A stretch of DNA of 14,478 nucleotides from ANME-2 cluster archaeon (GTDB lineage Archaea > Halobacteriota > Methanosarcinia > Methanosarcinales > Methanocomedenaceae): NCBI GenBank assembly GCA_023544495.1, contig JAMJFV010000040.1, positions 1 to 14,478 on the forward strand. Reading direction: 5' to 3'. The notes under the pieces are model-generated. The model did not search any database, was not told where the DNA came from, and worked only from the letters and a program-made list of their open reading frames with translations. A program made the translations under genes and the position numbers. This document shows, in pieces, positions 6,270-14,381 of this stretch; position 1 is the stretch's first letter, and every line of letters begins with the position of its first letter.

Positions 6270-8075
6270 CTACATTCTCCCTTTTCGCCGCACCAGACAC
6301 ATCCACTCGTTCCCTATCAACTCCTCCCGCCCCGACATCTTCAATCCCTCATATACCAGCCTGCGGTTCCCTTCATCCCTGTACTGCATAAGGGCTCGCT
6401 GTATCCGCTTTTCCCGCCCCTTTGCCACATGCACCTTCTCCATGGTAAAAGGATCGAGACCCGTATAATACATACATGTGGAAGCCGTCATTGGTGTGGG
6501 GGTAAAGTCCTGTACCTGTTCGGTGTACAGGTCATTGTCCCTGATATACTCGGCAAGTTCCACCATATCCCCCACCGTACAGCCGGGATGGCTGGACATG
6601 AAATATGGCACCAGGTATTGTTTCCTGCCAAGTTCCCTGTTCACTGCTTCGAACCTTCCCTTGAACTCCTCAAAAACCTCCCTCGAAGGCTTATGCATCA
6701 TATCAGTAACATGCGAGGTCACATGTTCAGGTGCCACCTTAAGCTGCCCGCTGACATGGTGCTCACACAGTTCCTGGAGATAACCGGAAGAATCGGTCAG
6801 CACAAGGTCATACCGTATCCCTGAACCGATGAAAACCTTCCTCACACCCGGGATATCGCGCAGGCGGCGCAGGAGTTCCACCTGCTGCCCATGACCTGTT
6901 TCAAGGCTCTTACACAGGGGATGGGTGCATATCTTGCCGGCACATGCCCCCTTCGTTCCCCATAACGGACAGTTCATACCGTACATGTTGGCAGTAGGCC
7001 CGCCTACATCCTGCACGATACCCTTAAAATCAGGCATCCGGGTCATCCGTTCCACTTCGCGCACCATCGAATCAATGCTCCTGCTCTGTACTATGCGGCC
7101 CTGGTGATGGGTCAGTGCACAGAAGGAACAGGATGCGAAACAGCCTCTATGACTTACAATTGAGAACTTCACAGGAGCAAGGGCTGGTATGAGGTCTTTA
7201 TAGGATGGATGCACCATCCTTGCAAAAGGTAGCTCATACACATGGTCAAGTTCAGCCGTGCTCAAGGGCATAACAGGTCTGTTCTGGACGATAACGGTCT
7301 TGGGATGTTGCTGTACCACAGGTCTGCCCCGGATTGGGTCCTGCTCCTGGAAATGGAGTGCGAACGCTTTAGCATACACGTTCCTGTCCTTTGAAACCTC
7401 ACTGAAGGACGGCAGTTCAACAGAACCCTCATGTTCCATCGTACGCCATTTCTTCAAATCCACTTTAATGACCGTGCCTGCGATGTTGTTAAGGTCGCTT
7501 ATGCTCTCACCTTGTGAGAGCCTGCTGGCAATCTCAACCATCTGACGCTCACCCATCCCGAACACCAGTATATCTGCCGGCGCATCGGCAAGGATTGACT
7601 GCCGTACCGAGTCAGACCAGTAATCATAATGCGCGAACCGCCGCAGGCTGGCCTCAATGCCGCCTAACACGATGGGAGTATTGGGGAAAAGGGCATGCAG
7701 CTTATCAGCATACACGATTGTGGCGCGGTTGGGTCGTAGCTCTCCGGCGCGCCCCGGTGAATATACATCATCGTGGCGCTTTTTCAGGTTTGCAGTGTAG
7801 TTGTTGACCATGGAATCAACATTGCCTGAGGTCACGCCAAAGAACAACCGGGGTTTGCCAAGTTTCCTGAAATCGGTATCGCTTTTCCAGTCAGGTTGGG
7901 CAATGATACCCACTTTGTACCCTGCATCCCACAGTACCCTGCCGACCAGGGCAGTGCCGAAGGAGGGGTGGTCCACATAAGCGTCCCCGGTCACCAGGAT
8001 GATATCGAATTCCTTAAATCCGAGAATTTTTGCTTCATTAAGGGAGAGGGGCAGGAAGGGGGGTTGAGTGTTCAT
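6270..8075 (-). CDS. YgiQ-family radical SAM protein (UPF0313)
   Basis: This is a radical S-adenosylmethionine protein of 601 residues, within the YgiQ family range. The N-terminal ~290 residues resemble the family's B12-binding-like domain, with ILVTGDAYVDHPSFG (26-40) and VLGGIEASLRRFAHYDYWSDS (136-156). The radical SAM core holds Cys312, Cys316 and Cys319 in CFASCSFC for the [4Fe-4S] cluster, followed by DVGGPTANMYG (356-366) and a cysteine-rich stretch (C369, C378, C383, C388). SSHPGC follows in the latter part of the core. The reaction is unknown for the family. Homologs open with the equivalent of LPLSLNEAKILGF, which supports ATG 8075. There is no Shine-Dalgarno sequence before it, so initiation may be leaderless-like. 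It stands alone, 100 bases after the KaiC-like gene. Confidence 0.92.
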   Translation of the reverse strand: MNTQPPFLPLSLNEAKILGFKEFDIILVTGDAYVDHPSFGTALVGRVLWDAGYKVGIIAQPDWKSDTDFRKLGKPRLFFGVTSGNVDSMVNNYTANLKKRHDDVYSPGRAGELRPNRATIVYADKLHALFPNTPIVLGGIEASLRRFAHYDYWSDSVRQSILADAPADILVFGMGERQMVEIASRLSQGESISDLNNIAGTVIKVDLKKWRTMEHEGSVELPSFSEVSKDRNVYAKAFALHFQEQDPIRGRPVVQQHPKTVIVQNRPVMPLSTAELDHVYELPFARMVHPSYKDLIPALAPVKFSIVSHRGCFASCSFCALTHHQGRIVQSRSIDSMVREVERMTRMPDFKGIVQDVGGPTANMYGMNCPLWGTKGACAGKICTHPLCKSLETGHGQQVELLRRLRDIPGVRKVFIGSGIRYDLVLTDSSGYLQELCEHHVSGQLKVAPEHVTSHVTDMMHKPSREVFEEFKGRFEAVNRELGRKQYLVPYFMSSHPGCTVGDMVELAEYIRDNDLYTEQVQDFTPTPMTASTCMYYTGLDPFTMEKVHVAKGREKRIQRALMQYRDEGNRRLVYEGLKMSGREELIGNEWMCLVRRKGRM

Positions 8076-8126
8076 GTGTGGGTCACGCTGTATGGAGGGT
8101 AGATACAGGAATGCTTCTTCAGGATC

Positions 8127-8138
8127 ATAGATATAATG
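8127..8138 (-). promoter_or_regulatory. Predicted TATA box for the ygiQ-family gene
   Basis: The minus strand reads CATTATATCTAT, placing transcription start near 8105 and a leader of about 30 bases before ATG 8075. Just upstream, at 8145-8161, CCAGA and TCTGG form a short inverted repeat with a 7-base spacer that could mark the end of the preceding transcript. Confidence 0.45.
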
Positions 8139-8175
8139 TTTTTCCCAGACATATTATCTGGAAAACATATCAATC

Positions 8176-8940
8176 TCAAAGTACCCGTGTGGTGGTCTCA
8201 AGTTCAAGGCCTTTGGATGTGATTTCGAAACTGATGGACCGGTTGGGTACAATAAGTCCCCGCATTTTCCTTATGACCAGCCCCCGCTCTATCTGGGAAC
8301 CACGTTCTTTTACATAGAACTCGATCACACCATCTGCCATGTATTTCAGGGTATTTATCGTAATTTCATCATGCAAACCCTGCCCCACCAGCACAAGATG
8401 GATACCACCGGTAAGTTTACCGATAGATGACATCAGTTCAATTACATCAATAACTGAATTAATATCATACGTCCTGAGGAAATATGATATGGAATCCAGA
8501 ACACCCCTGTACTTTGGGCCATGATTTTGGGTGATGGTGTTCTTTAACTGGCTAATGGGATCGATCCTCTGCTTAAGGAACTCTTTGGGAGACATTTTCT
8601 TTTGCAGATCTGAAGGGAGAATACTGATGAACCTGGGGGTATAGGCATCAATAAATTCGGCATTTCCCTGTTGTTCATATTTTTCAATATCCCAATCGAA
8701 TTGTTTCATATCACTCCTGATCTCGGAAATAGAGTGGTCAGAGGAAAAATAAAAGGCATTCTCATCCCTTAACAGCCCGCCGTACATGAACTGTTTTGTG
8801 AATATCTCAGCTCCTGCTCCGGATTCGGCAATAAGGAGAAGTGTAGTGCCCGGCGGGATGCCACCTCCCATCTGCAGGTCCAGACCTAACACTCCAGTCG
8901 TCATCAGTATTTTTTCAGGGTTTTCGAATGCAAAATCCAT
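8176..8940 (-). CDS. KaiC/RAD55-like RecA-superfamily protein with degenerate Walker A
   Basis: The 254 residues form a single RecA-like domain of the KaiC/RAD55/GvpD group. Evidence is the opening TTGVLGLDLQMGGGIPPGTTLLL (14-36), the Walker-B-position strand YRGVLDS with Asp149, and the C-terminal ADGVIEFYVKER...IRKMRG...SFEIT pattern of KaiC domains. The P-loop reads ESGAGAEIF (39-47): Ala44 and Glu45 replace the Lys and Ser/Thr that bind ATP phosphate. It may therefore bind nucleotide poorly or act as a signalling or scaffold pseudo-ATPase. ATG 8940 has an AAGGT at 8949-8953. The gene follows the site-2 protease gene by 72 bases in the same direction, so co-transcription is possible, though a TATA-like GTTATTATAGC at 8984-8994 may give it its own start. 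The function is unknown. Confidence 0.8.
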   Translation of the reverse strand: MDFAFENPEKILMTTGVLGLDLQMGGGIPPGTTLLLIAESGAGAEIFTKQFMYGGLLRDENAFYFSSDHSISEIRSDMKQFDWDIEKYEQQGNAEFIDAYTPRFISILPSDLQKKMSPKEFLKQRIDPISQLKNTITQNHGPKYRGVLDSISYFLRTYDINSVIDVIELMSSIGKLTGGIHLVLVGQGLHDEITINTLKYMADGVIEFYVKERGSQIERGLVIRKMRGLIVPNRSISFEITSKGLELETTTRVL

Positions 8941-8983
8941 GAGTAAAAACCTTTTTTTAATTTAAGAAATATTATGCAGCAAT

Positions 8984-8994
8984 GCTATAATAAC
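8984..8994 (-). promoter_or_regulatory. Possible TATA box for the KaiC-like gene
   Basis: The minus strand reads GTTATTATAGC in the 72-base gap after the protease stop. The expected start is near 8963, about 22 bases before ATG 8940. The gap is generally AT-rich, so the call is weak. Confidence 0.35.
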
Positions 8995-9012
8995 TTTTTT
9001 AGATGTGTATGC

Positions 9013-10719
9013 CTAAAATCCATGAGCAATGTATGGAGCAGTTATCATGAATATCAGCGAGGCCAGCATAAGGATTGCAAATGCTGTGGCGATCTTCCCT
9101 GCCAATTCACCCATCTGTTCCCCTTTTCCGAATAAACGCGCAAGTACTGAATGTACCGTATCTTTGAAAACATGTCCGCCATCCAGGGGTAACATGGGCA
9201 GGCAGTTGAACAATCCCACATAGAAGTTCAGCCAGCCGATCCAGAGCAGGGAATTGGCCAGCCAGAATATCCCTGCACCAAAAGGTGCAGCCAGTCCGAT
9301 AGGTTCATAGAATGTGGAAAGTGTTCCGCTGAATCCCTGGAAACTTCCAATAAATGGATTGGGGAATGGAAGAACCAGGATTATTACCCAACCTGCCACA
9401 CCTCCCATCATTTTCGGGATCATCTGCAGGAAATGGAGGAGTTCCCTGGCCGGATATTCTCCCACTGACAGACCTATAGACCTTGAAATGACTACCGTTG
9501 AAAACTCTCCGATACCAATGAAGCCCTTATCTCCCCCGGATGGGTCATATGTCAGGTTGATGGTATAATTGACATTCACATTTTCATTGAGTATACCCAG
9601 GATAATCTCCTGTCCCGCGGTGGTATTTGCCATATAATTAAAAAAGTCCTGTGTATTGTTAATTGAGATGTTATCGATACTGGTTATCAACATACCTCTA
9701 CTGAGCCCTGCGTTCTCTGCAGGCATTCCCGGGATGATATTCTCGAACCTTGCCCCGCTGATGATGCCATTCAATTCAGGTTCAGGTGTCAATACCACAT
9801 CCTGCAAATGTCCGTCTCTTTTTATTTTCAAACTGACAGGCTCATTTGACGGAAGGGAATCAACATAATGATAGAACTCAGATGCATTATCTATCTTATT
9901 CCCATTCACATGGGTTACCAGGGTGAGTTCTGTCAATCCCATATCAGCGGCAGGTGACCCTGGCACCACATCCGTTATAATGACATTGGTCACAGCACCG
10001 ATGCTTCCTATCACCAGAAAGAAAAGCATGAAAGCTACCAGAGCGATCACGAAATTGGCCATCACCCCGGCTGAGAGTATCCGTACCCTTTGCCTGCGGC
10101 CAATTGGCTGTACATCCCCTTTTTCCTCTGTTTTCTCATCATCTGTTTTGTCACCCGATGTGCCGAAAAGCTGTTCCTCGTCGGGTTCAGCGAACCCGCC
10201 AATAGGGATAAGGACCATTATAATTCCCATTGATTTGACCTTTATATTTTCCACTTTGCATAAGATCGCATGCGAAAACTCATGTACCACCAGTGTAACG
10301 ATCAGTCCGATAATACCCCATACCAGCGGTATGAACTCGTTGATACCAGGTAATAGAAAAATGTTCCTGAGTTGATGAAGTTCACCGGGAGGGGGCATAG
10401 TCTCCTGTTCCAGTGAAGTGATCATGGCAATATCGGAAAATATTATCAGTGCGAACATCAGGAACATACCAAATAGCATTAAGAAAATTCCCACATCAGC
10501 AAATACACGCCAGAGACCCTTCAGGGCTGCAACACGGTCAAGGAAAAGCTGTCCTTTAGTAGTGCGTATCATCAACAAAGGACCGTGATTGGTGATATTG
10601 TACCGCTCAAGTATACCATATCTTTTCAATATAAGTACGGTCTGCCAGTATATGGCAAATATCAACAGGATTTTCCAGTATGATTCAATAAAAGATAGTA
10701 TAAAATTTGGTTCGCTCAA
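9013..10719 (-). CDS. Site-2 protease family (M50) membrane metalloprotease with two PDZ domains
   Basis: This is an intramembrane zinc metalloprotease of 568 residues. The first part has membrane segments near 15-33, 74-97 and 130-148. The last of these carries the zinc motif HEFSH (146-150), which supplies two His ligands and the catalytic Glu. A charged cytosolic-looking insertion (~178-207) follows, then a further helix near 214-240. Two PDZ domains come next, at ~244-310 (PGSPAADMGL) and ~322-378 (PGMPAENAGL), and more helices. NCLPMLPLDGGH (505-516) provides the second metal-site motif, and a final helix is at 546-565. Such enzymes cleave membrane-bound regulators or leftover signal peptides. 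The start is TTG 10719, supported by GGAG at 10730-10733; the next Met is residue 50, beyond the first helix. It is divergent from cutA and upstream of the KaiC-like gene. The substrate is unknown. Confidence 0.9.
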   Translation of the reverse strand: MSEPNFILSFIESYWKILLIFAIYWQTVLILKRYGILERYNITNHGPLLMIRTTKGQLFLDRVAALKGLWRVFADVGIFLMLFGMFLMFALIIFSDIAMITSLEQETMPPPGELHQLRNIFLLPGINEFIPLVWGIIGLIVTLVVHEFSHAILCKVENIKVKSMGIIMVLIPIGGFAEPDEEQLFGTSGDKTDDEKTEEKGDVQPIGRRQRVRILSAGVMANFVIALVAFMLFFLVIGSIGAVTNVIITDVVPGSPAADMGLTELTLVTHVNGNKIDNASEFYHYVDSLPSNEPVSLKIKRDGHLQDVVLTPEPELNGIISGARFENIIPGMPAENAGLSRGMLITSIDNISINNTQDFFNYMANTTAGQEIILGILNENVNVNYTINLTYDPSGGDKGFIGIGEFSTVVISRSIGLSVGEYPARELLHFLQMIPKMMGGVAGWVIILVLPFPNPFIGSFQGFSGTLSTFYEPIGLAAPFGAGIFWLANSLLWIGWLNFYVGLFNCLPMLPLDGGHVFKDTVHSVLARLFGKGEQMGELAGKIATAFAILMLASLIFMITAPYIAHGF

Positions 10720-10746
10720 TGATATGGGTCTCCAGTATACGGGGAT

Positions 10747-10770
10747 TTTTTAAATATCACTTACTATAAC
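10747..10770 (-). promoter_or_regulatory. Candidate promoter for the site-2 protease gene
   Basis: Two TATA-like minus-strand stretches are present: GTTATAGTAAG (10760-10770) and ATTTAAAAA (10747-10755). The first gives a start near 10741 and keeps the GGAG at 10730-10733 inside a short leader, so it is preferred. Confidence 0.35.
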
Positions 10771-10780
10771 GTATCACAAG

Positions 10781-10790
10781 ATTTTTAAAC
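10781..10790 (+). promoter_or_regulatory. Predicted TATA box for cutA
   Basis: ATTTTTAAAC lies about 35 bases before ATG 10821, implying transcription start near 10810 and a leader of roughly ten bases. No Shine-Dalgarno sequence is seen, consistent with nearly leaderless translation. Confidence 0.45.
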
Positions 10791-10820
10791 TTATTCATGC
10801 ACTGTACTAGATAGATAATC

Positions 10821-11150
10821 ATGTTTTCTATCGTATATGTTACTGCAAGCAGCATGGAAGAGGCACGCAAGATAGCAAGGACACTTATCGAGAAGAAACT
10901 TGCCGCGTGTGTCAATCTCTGGCCTATCGAGTCAATCTACCGGTGGGATGGTATCCAGGAAGAAAATGAAGTGGCAATGATCATTAAAACTACCTATGAG
11001 CAACTCGGGAATATTGAACAGACCGTAAAGGAGATGCACAGTTATACCGTTCCCTGCATACTCTCATTGAGCATTGATGGAGGTTCGATCGAGTACCTGG
11101 ACTGGATAGATGATAATGTAATGCCTGCAAGATTCTTTATAAAGGAATGA
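10821..11150 (+). CDS. cutA: CutA1 family divalent-cation-associated protein
   Basis: CutA1 is a small, very stable cytosolic homotrimer with a ferredoxin-like fold. It is linked to divalent-cation tolerance in E. coli, but its molecular role is unsettled. The 109 residues match the family length. Conserved features are VYVTAS (5-10), KLAACVN (26-32) with Cys30, SIYRWDG (38-44), Glu48 and Glu50, IIKTT (54-58), the MHSYTVPCI segment (72-80) in place of the usual HPYEVP, and EYLDWI (91-96). ATG 10821 matches the family N-terminus. It is a single-gene unit, divergent from the site-2 protease gene with 101 bases between them and convergent with the VWA gene, with only 38 bases between the stops. 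Confidence 0.95.
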   Translation: MFSIVYVTASSMEEARKIARTLIEKKLAACVNLWPIESIYRWDGIQEENEVAMIIKTTYEQLGNIEQTVKEMHSYTVPCILSLSIDGGSIEYLDWIDDNVMPARFFIKE

Positions 11151-11188
11151 CATTCAATGCAGGGTCCTGGTTAACACTATTCTTTACG

Positions 11189-12175
11189 TTATATTTCAAA
11201 CACGGGCATGCTTCTTTTTGGTCCGGTCATCATGTCCTTGAAATTATTCCTGAGTCCTATGGGAAGAGATGATTCACTGTTTATCTCAGATACTGCTACA
11301 CCGAGCTGGCGCATCTTGTCAGCCAGACTCCTGGGACTGAATCCCCCTACCCGTTCATCTATCAATTTACTGTTTGTGAAAAATGGAATATATGAGGCTT
11401 TGACGCCTTGCCGTAACATCCTGTTCAGGTAGTAAAGTACGTTCACCTGTACTTCGATATCGTCCAATACGATATTGGTGCCTGTATATGGCAGCCCGCC
11501 GCCCAGTATGAACAATATCCGATCCCCGGGGCGTGATTCCCATTCCAGTTGAAGCAGTCTCGCCAGTCCGAGGTCAAGCCGGGATAAACCTCCACCCTTC
11601 ATCTTAAGCAACTCCCTGGGCGGCAGTTGCCAATGGTTGAATGGTCCCCGGGCGTCGTCATCAAAGGTTATGATATCTATCTCGTCCACATCCCGTCCGA
11701 GGCTTTCCAGTATTGAAACGGCAGCTATCTTGGCAAGTACATGCGGAGCCTTTTCAGGTTCCACCACCTTCCCCAGTTTATCGCTCTGCCAGTTTGATGT
11801 CATCTGGAGCGAATTATCGATCAGAATGGCAAGGTTGATCCGCTGCTTATCCTTAATATGCGCTCGTGTGATAATGGAGTCAAGGCGGCGCCCGTGTGTA
11901 CATACTTCCTGAATGGTACGGTCCAAACTAATGCTGCCTTTCCCTTCGTATGGCAGGTATGCGGTCCGCCCGATCGAAGGGGGAATATAAAAATTAATCC
12001 TCAGATGCCTGTTGCCGATCGAACCGCATTCCCTCACAAGGGCATTGTACGTGAGGTCATGGGGGTGATCCGTGTACGACACACATCGCATTGCCAGGTC
12101 ACCTTCAATAAGCGGTTCATAATCATCGTCATGCTTACTCTTTTTATCTTTACGCTTCCCTTTGAACATTTCCAT
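11189..12175 (-). CDS. VWA-domain protein, partner of the MoxR ATPase, with degenerate MIDAS
   Basis: This cytosolic-looking protein of 328 residues has a very basic N-terminus (FKGKRKDKKSKHDDD) and no signal or anchor. Residues ~113-300 resemble a von Willebrand A domain: strand INLAILIDNS, helix HVLAKIAAVSILESLG, strand IDIITFDDDA, a GGGLSRLDLGLARL segment (194-207) like the MIDAS threonine loop, and strand RILFILGGG. The metal site is incomplete. DxSxS reads DNSLQ (120-124), and the usual Asp at the end of the later strand is Gly (FILGGGLPY, 223-231). MoxR-linked VWA proteins generally bring substrates or metal cofactors to the ATPase. ATG 12175 overlaps the moxR stop as TGATG; a GTG one codon earlier (12178) is the alternative. 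No unusual codon use is seen. Confidence 0.75.
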   Translation of the reverse strand: MEMFKGKRKDKKSKHDDDYEPLIEGDLAMRCVSYTDHPHDLTYNALVRECGSIGNRHLRINFYIPPSIGRTAYLPYEGKGSISLDRTIQEVCTHGRRLDSIITRAHIKDKQRINLAILIDNSLQMTSNWQSDKLGKVVEPEKAPHVLAKIAAVSILESLGRDVDEIDIITFDDDARGPFNHWQLPPRELLKMKGGGLSRLDLGLARLLQLEWESRPGDRILFILGGGLPYTGTNIVLDDIEVQVNVLYYLNRMLRQGVKASYIPFFTNSKLIDERVGGFSPRSLADKMRQLGVAVSEINSESSLPIGLRNNFKDMMTGPKRSMPVFEI

Positions 12176-13095
12176 CACAGTCTGTTTCCAATGCCCAATG
12201 CGATTTCCTGAACAAGTTTTATGGAATACTGGTCAGTCTCGTCCGCAATGATGATACCCTGGTGAAGTGCAGCATCGGTAAATGTGTGTTTAACGTCAGA
12301 ACCCTGTTTAATAGATAGGTCACAATAACGGGACATCTTGATAACACCATCAGTGGACAGACCCTGCGGAAGGCTGCGGTCTTTTTTCCAGGCTTCCCTT
12401 GTCTGCTCAGCAAATTCCAGTATCGATTCCAGTATCTCATCTGGGAGTAAGGGGGTGATCTTCTTTATGACGTTCATTTCTGTAGCGCGACTGGCATATC
12501 CGACATAGATAGGCATGAAACGCCTCTTGAGGGCAGCACTGAGTTTGAATGTACCTTCATCACCGAAATTTGCAGTTGCAATGATGATCCAGTCACTGGT
12601 CCTCTTCAAGATCTTTTCCTGGAATTCCAGAGGCAAGGAACCGGTTGAGAGCAGCATGAACAGGCCGGAATATGCCGAACTGGGTGCCCTGGTGAACTCA
12701 TCGATCAGGAGATTGCGTCCGGACTTTAATGCTCTGGTCACGGCTCCTTCTTTATAGGTGAATTTCTCTGCCAGTTCGGGATTTCCTGACATTGCCAGTG
12801 GATGGAATCCTCCTATCATGTGATATTCGGTCATCCCTTCGGATGCTTCAACCTTCAAGAAACTATCTTCTCCACCTCCCATCATGGCAAGTATATGTTC
12901 AGCGATTGTGGTTTTACCATTTCCCGGAGGGCCATAGAACATGATAGGATATCCCAGTTCAATATACCTGAGTGCTCTGAGGATGGATTCATCCTGTCCT
13001 TTGACGCTACAACTTTCAAGAATCCGCAGATAATCTTCTGTAGTTAACATATTTTTATACCCGTGTTTGTTTTTAAGACCAGGGATGTACTTCAC
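12175..13095 (-). CDS. MoxR-type AAA+ ATPase
   Basis: This is an AAA+ chaperone-like ATPase of the MoxR/CbbQ/GvpN group, 306 residues. Motifs in order: Walker A GPPGNGKTT (55-63), a MoxR-type insert with EYHMIGGFHPL (90-100), Walker B NLLIDEF (128-134), sensor-1 IATAN (172-176) and an arginine-finger region ALKRRF (188-193), followed by a helical lid. Family members remodel partner complexes or help insert metals, together with VWA proteins. GTG 13095 overlaps the upstream stop by four bases (GTGA), suggesting coupled translation. ATG 13050 (Met16, in NMLTTEDYLRIL) fits the typical MoxR N-terminus equally well, and neither has a strong Shine-Dalgarno sequence. The VWA gene starts at its stop codon. 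The client is unknown; the membrane protein encoded immediately upstream is the obvious candidate. Confidence 0.88.
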   Translation of the reverse strand: MKYIPGLKNKHGYKNMLTTEDYLRILESCSVKGQDESILRALRYIELGYPIMFYGPPGNGKTTIAEHILAMMGGGEDSFLKVEASEGMTEYHMIGGFHPLAMSGNPELAEKFTYKEGAVTRALKSGRNLLIDEFTRAPSSAYSGLFMLLSTGSLPLEFQEKILKRTSDWIIIATANFGDEGTFKLSAALKRRFMPIYVGYASRATEMNVIKKITPLLPDEILESILEFAEQTREAWKKDRSLPQGLSTDGVIKMSRYCDLSIKQGSDVKHTFTDAALHQGIIIADETDQYSIKLVQEIALGIGNRL

Positions 13096-14249
13096 TTAAA
13101 AGCAAATTCTGATTCCCGTTCAATCTGTTTTAATAGTTCTGCGGCATTTGCTTTGGAACCAATATCATACTTGGAATTCAGGAAATTAACCTGTTCCCTG
13201 AGTGTGCCGATCTTCTGTGCGGCCATAATTCTGTTGATCTTACCTTTGCCGAACTCTTTTTTGAAGTCTTTCATTTCTTTGATTATGTCCTCGAACGGAT
13301 CATATTCTTTTTTGATGACCGTTTTATCTTCCTTTTTCTTTTCTGTGATATAGACGAACGTGCCGTCGTGGGCAACTTCCCGTCTTACATTGAAGGCATG
13401 AAGTGTAAATTCATAGATCGGGAATATTGCCATGATCAGTATTACATTGGGTAAAACAAAGAAATATCCCGTCGTCAAAGCGAAATACATCAGTTGTGGC
13501 CTATATTCTCCGATAAACAGTGGGAGTGAAAATGTATCCAGTGTGGTACTGCTGCCGGTCATTACAAAATACATCAGCAATCCTGTTAAAATGTAAATGA
13601 ATGAAATCAAGATCGAACTTTTCAGCACTTTTACAAAGCGCTTTTCAAGGGTAAACGACAGGTCATTGATCAAGGGAGTCAGTAGCCGCACCCATGTTGT
13701 TGGTATGAAGGCCCACAGCACGATGAGTATTAAGAACATATCCGGTCTTGAGTCAACGAATTCCAATCCTAAGAGTACAACGGGAAATAAAATAGCCGCC
13801 AGTCCCATAGAACCGAATATGATCCCGTTCTTTCGGCCATCTATGAGAGCTACCAGCACAGTAATGGTGTTCGCAATTGCAAACAATATTACAGGAACGA
13901 AATCGGTGTTGAACAACTTGAAATATTGAGTGTTCTCAGGTTGCAGCAACGTAAGGTGTAAATATGAACCAGTATACGTCGCACCTATGATCCAGAAAAC
14001 AGCGAAACCTATTATGAGATAAATAATACTCTTTATGGTATTATCTTTCACGTGCCGAACATTAGAAACACTAAGCGCTGAAGCGATCAATAATGCGAGA
14101 AAAAGAATTGACTTGAATGACGCTACCGGATTGGATGCAATGACAATATATGGTACCAGAATACCTAGAAATGCAACAATTACGACAACAGTTGATGGTA
14201 TTGAACCATGTATGATCTGTTTATCACGAACCGGATCGACGTTATTCAA
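13092..14249 (-). CDS. Polytopic membrane protein of unknown function heading the MoxR-VWA operon
   Basis: I do not recognise this 385-residue protein. About eight hydrophobic segments are visible, near residues 17-38, 45-63, 72-92, 114-136, 145-163, 171-190, 208-230 and 250-278. The last may be two helices. There is no cleavable signal peptide. A charged tail of ~100 residues follows (from ~285), with EKKKEDKTVIKKEYDPFEDI and a helical, possibly coiled-coil stretch rich in Lys and Glu, probably cytosolic. The start is TTG 14249, supported by GAGGAA at 14255-14260; the ATG at 14262 is out of frame. It overlaps the moxR GTG by four bases, so the three proteins are probably made together. The tail is a natural docking site for the ATPase or VWA partner, which is inference. 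Confidence 0.8.
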   Translation of the reverse strand: MNNVDPVRDKQIIHGSIPSTVVVIVAFLGILVPYIVIASNPVASFKSILFLALLIASALSVSNVRHVKDNTIKSIIYLIIGFAVFWIIGATYTGSYLHLTLLQPENTQYFKLFNTDFVPVILFAIANTITVLVALIDGRKNGIIFGSMGLAAILFPVVLLGLEFVDSRPDMFLILIVLWAFIPTTWVRLLTPLINDLSFTLEKRFVKVLKSSILISFIYILTGLLMYFVMTGSSTTLDTFSLPLFIGEYRPQLMYFALTTGYFFVLPNVILIMAIFPIYEFTLHAFNVRREVAHDGTFVYITEKKKEDKTVIKKEYDPFEDIIKEMKDFKKEFGKGKINRIMAAQKIGTLREQVNFLNSKYDIGSKANAAELLKQIERESEFAFK

Positions 14250-14334
14250 AATAATTCCTCATTAAATATTGATATATTATAACAAATAAGTATTACAATC
14301 TGCAAACATTTTAATGTTATGAATTGGTAATTCT

Positions 14335-14348
14335 GTTATATATCTTTT
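14335..14348 (-). promoter_or_regulatory. Predicted TATA box for the membrane protein-MoxR-VWA operon
   Basis: The minus strand reads AAAAGATATATAAC, giving a start near 14310 and a leader of about 60 bases. A short inverted repeat, AACATT/AATGTT at 14305-14318, would sit at that start. A second TATA-like stretch at 14272-14283 is too close to the TTG 14249 start codon to be the main promoter. Confidence 0.45.
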
Positions 14349-14381
14349 ATTGCGCTTAAATATATTTATTTAAATTCCCTA

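Noticed and set aside
6258..6824. Long plus-strand open frame (188 codons) antisense to the ygiQ-family gene.
   Set aside because: It lies opposite a clear conserved gene, has a composition rich in His, Pro and Cys typical of a reverse-frame shadow, and has no ribosome binding site.
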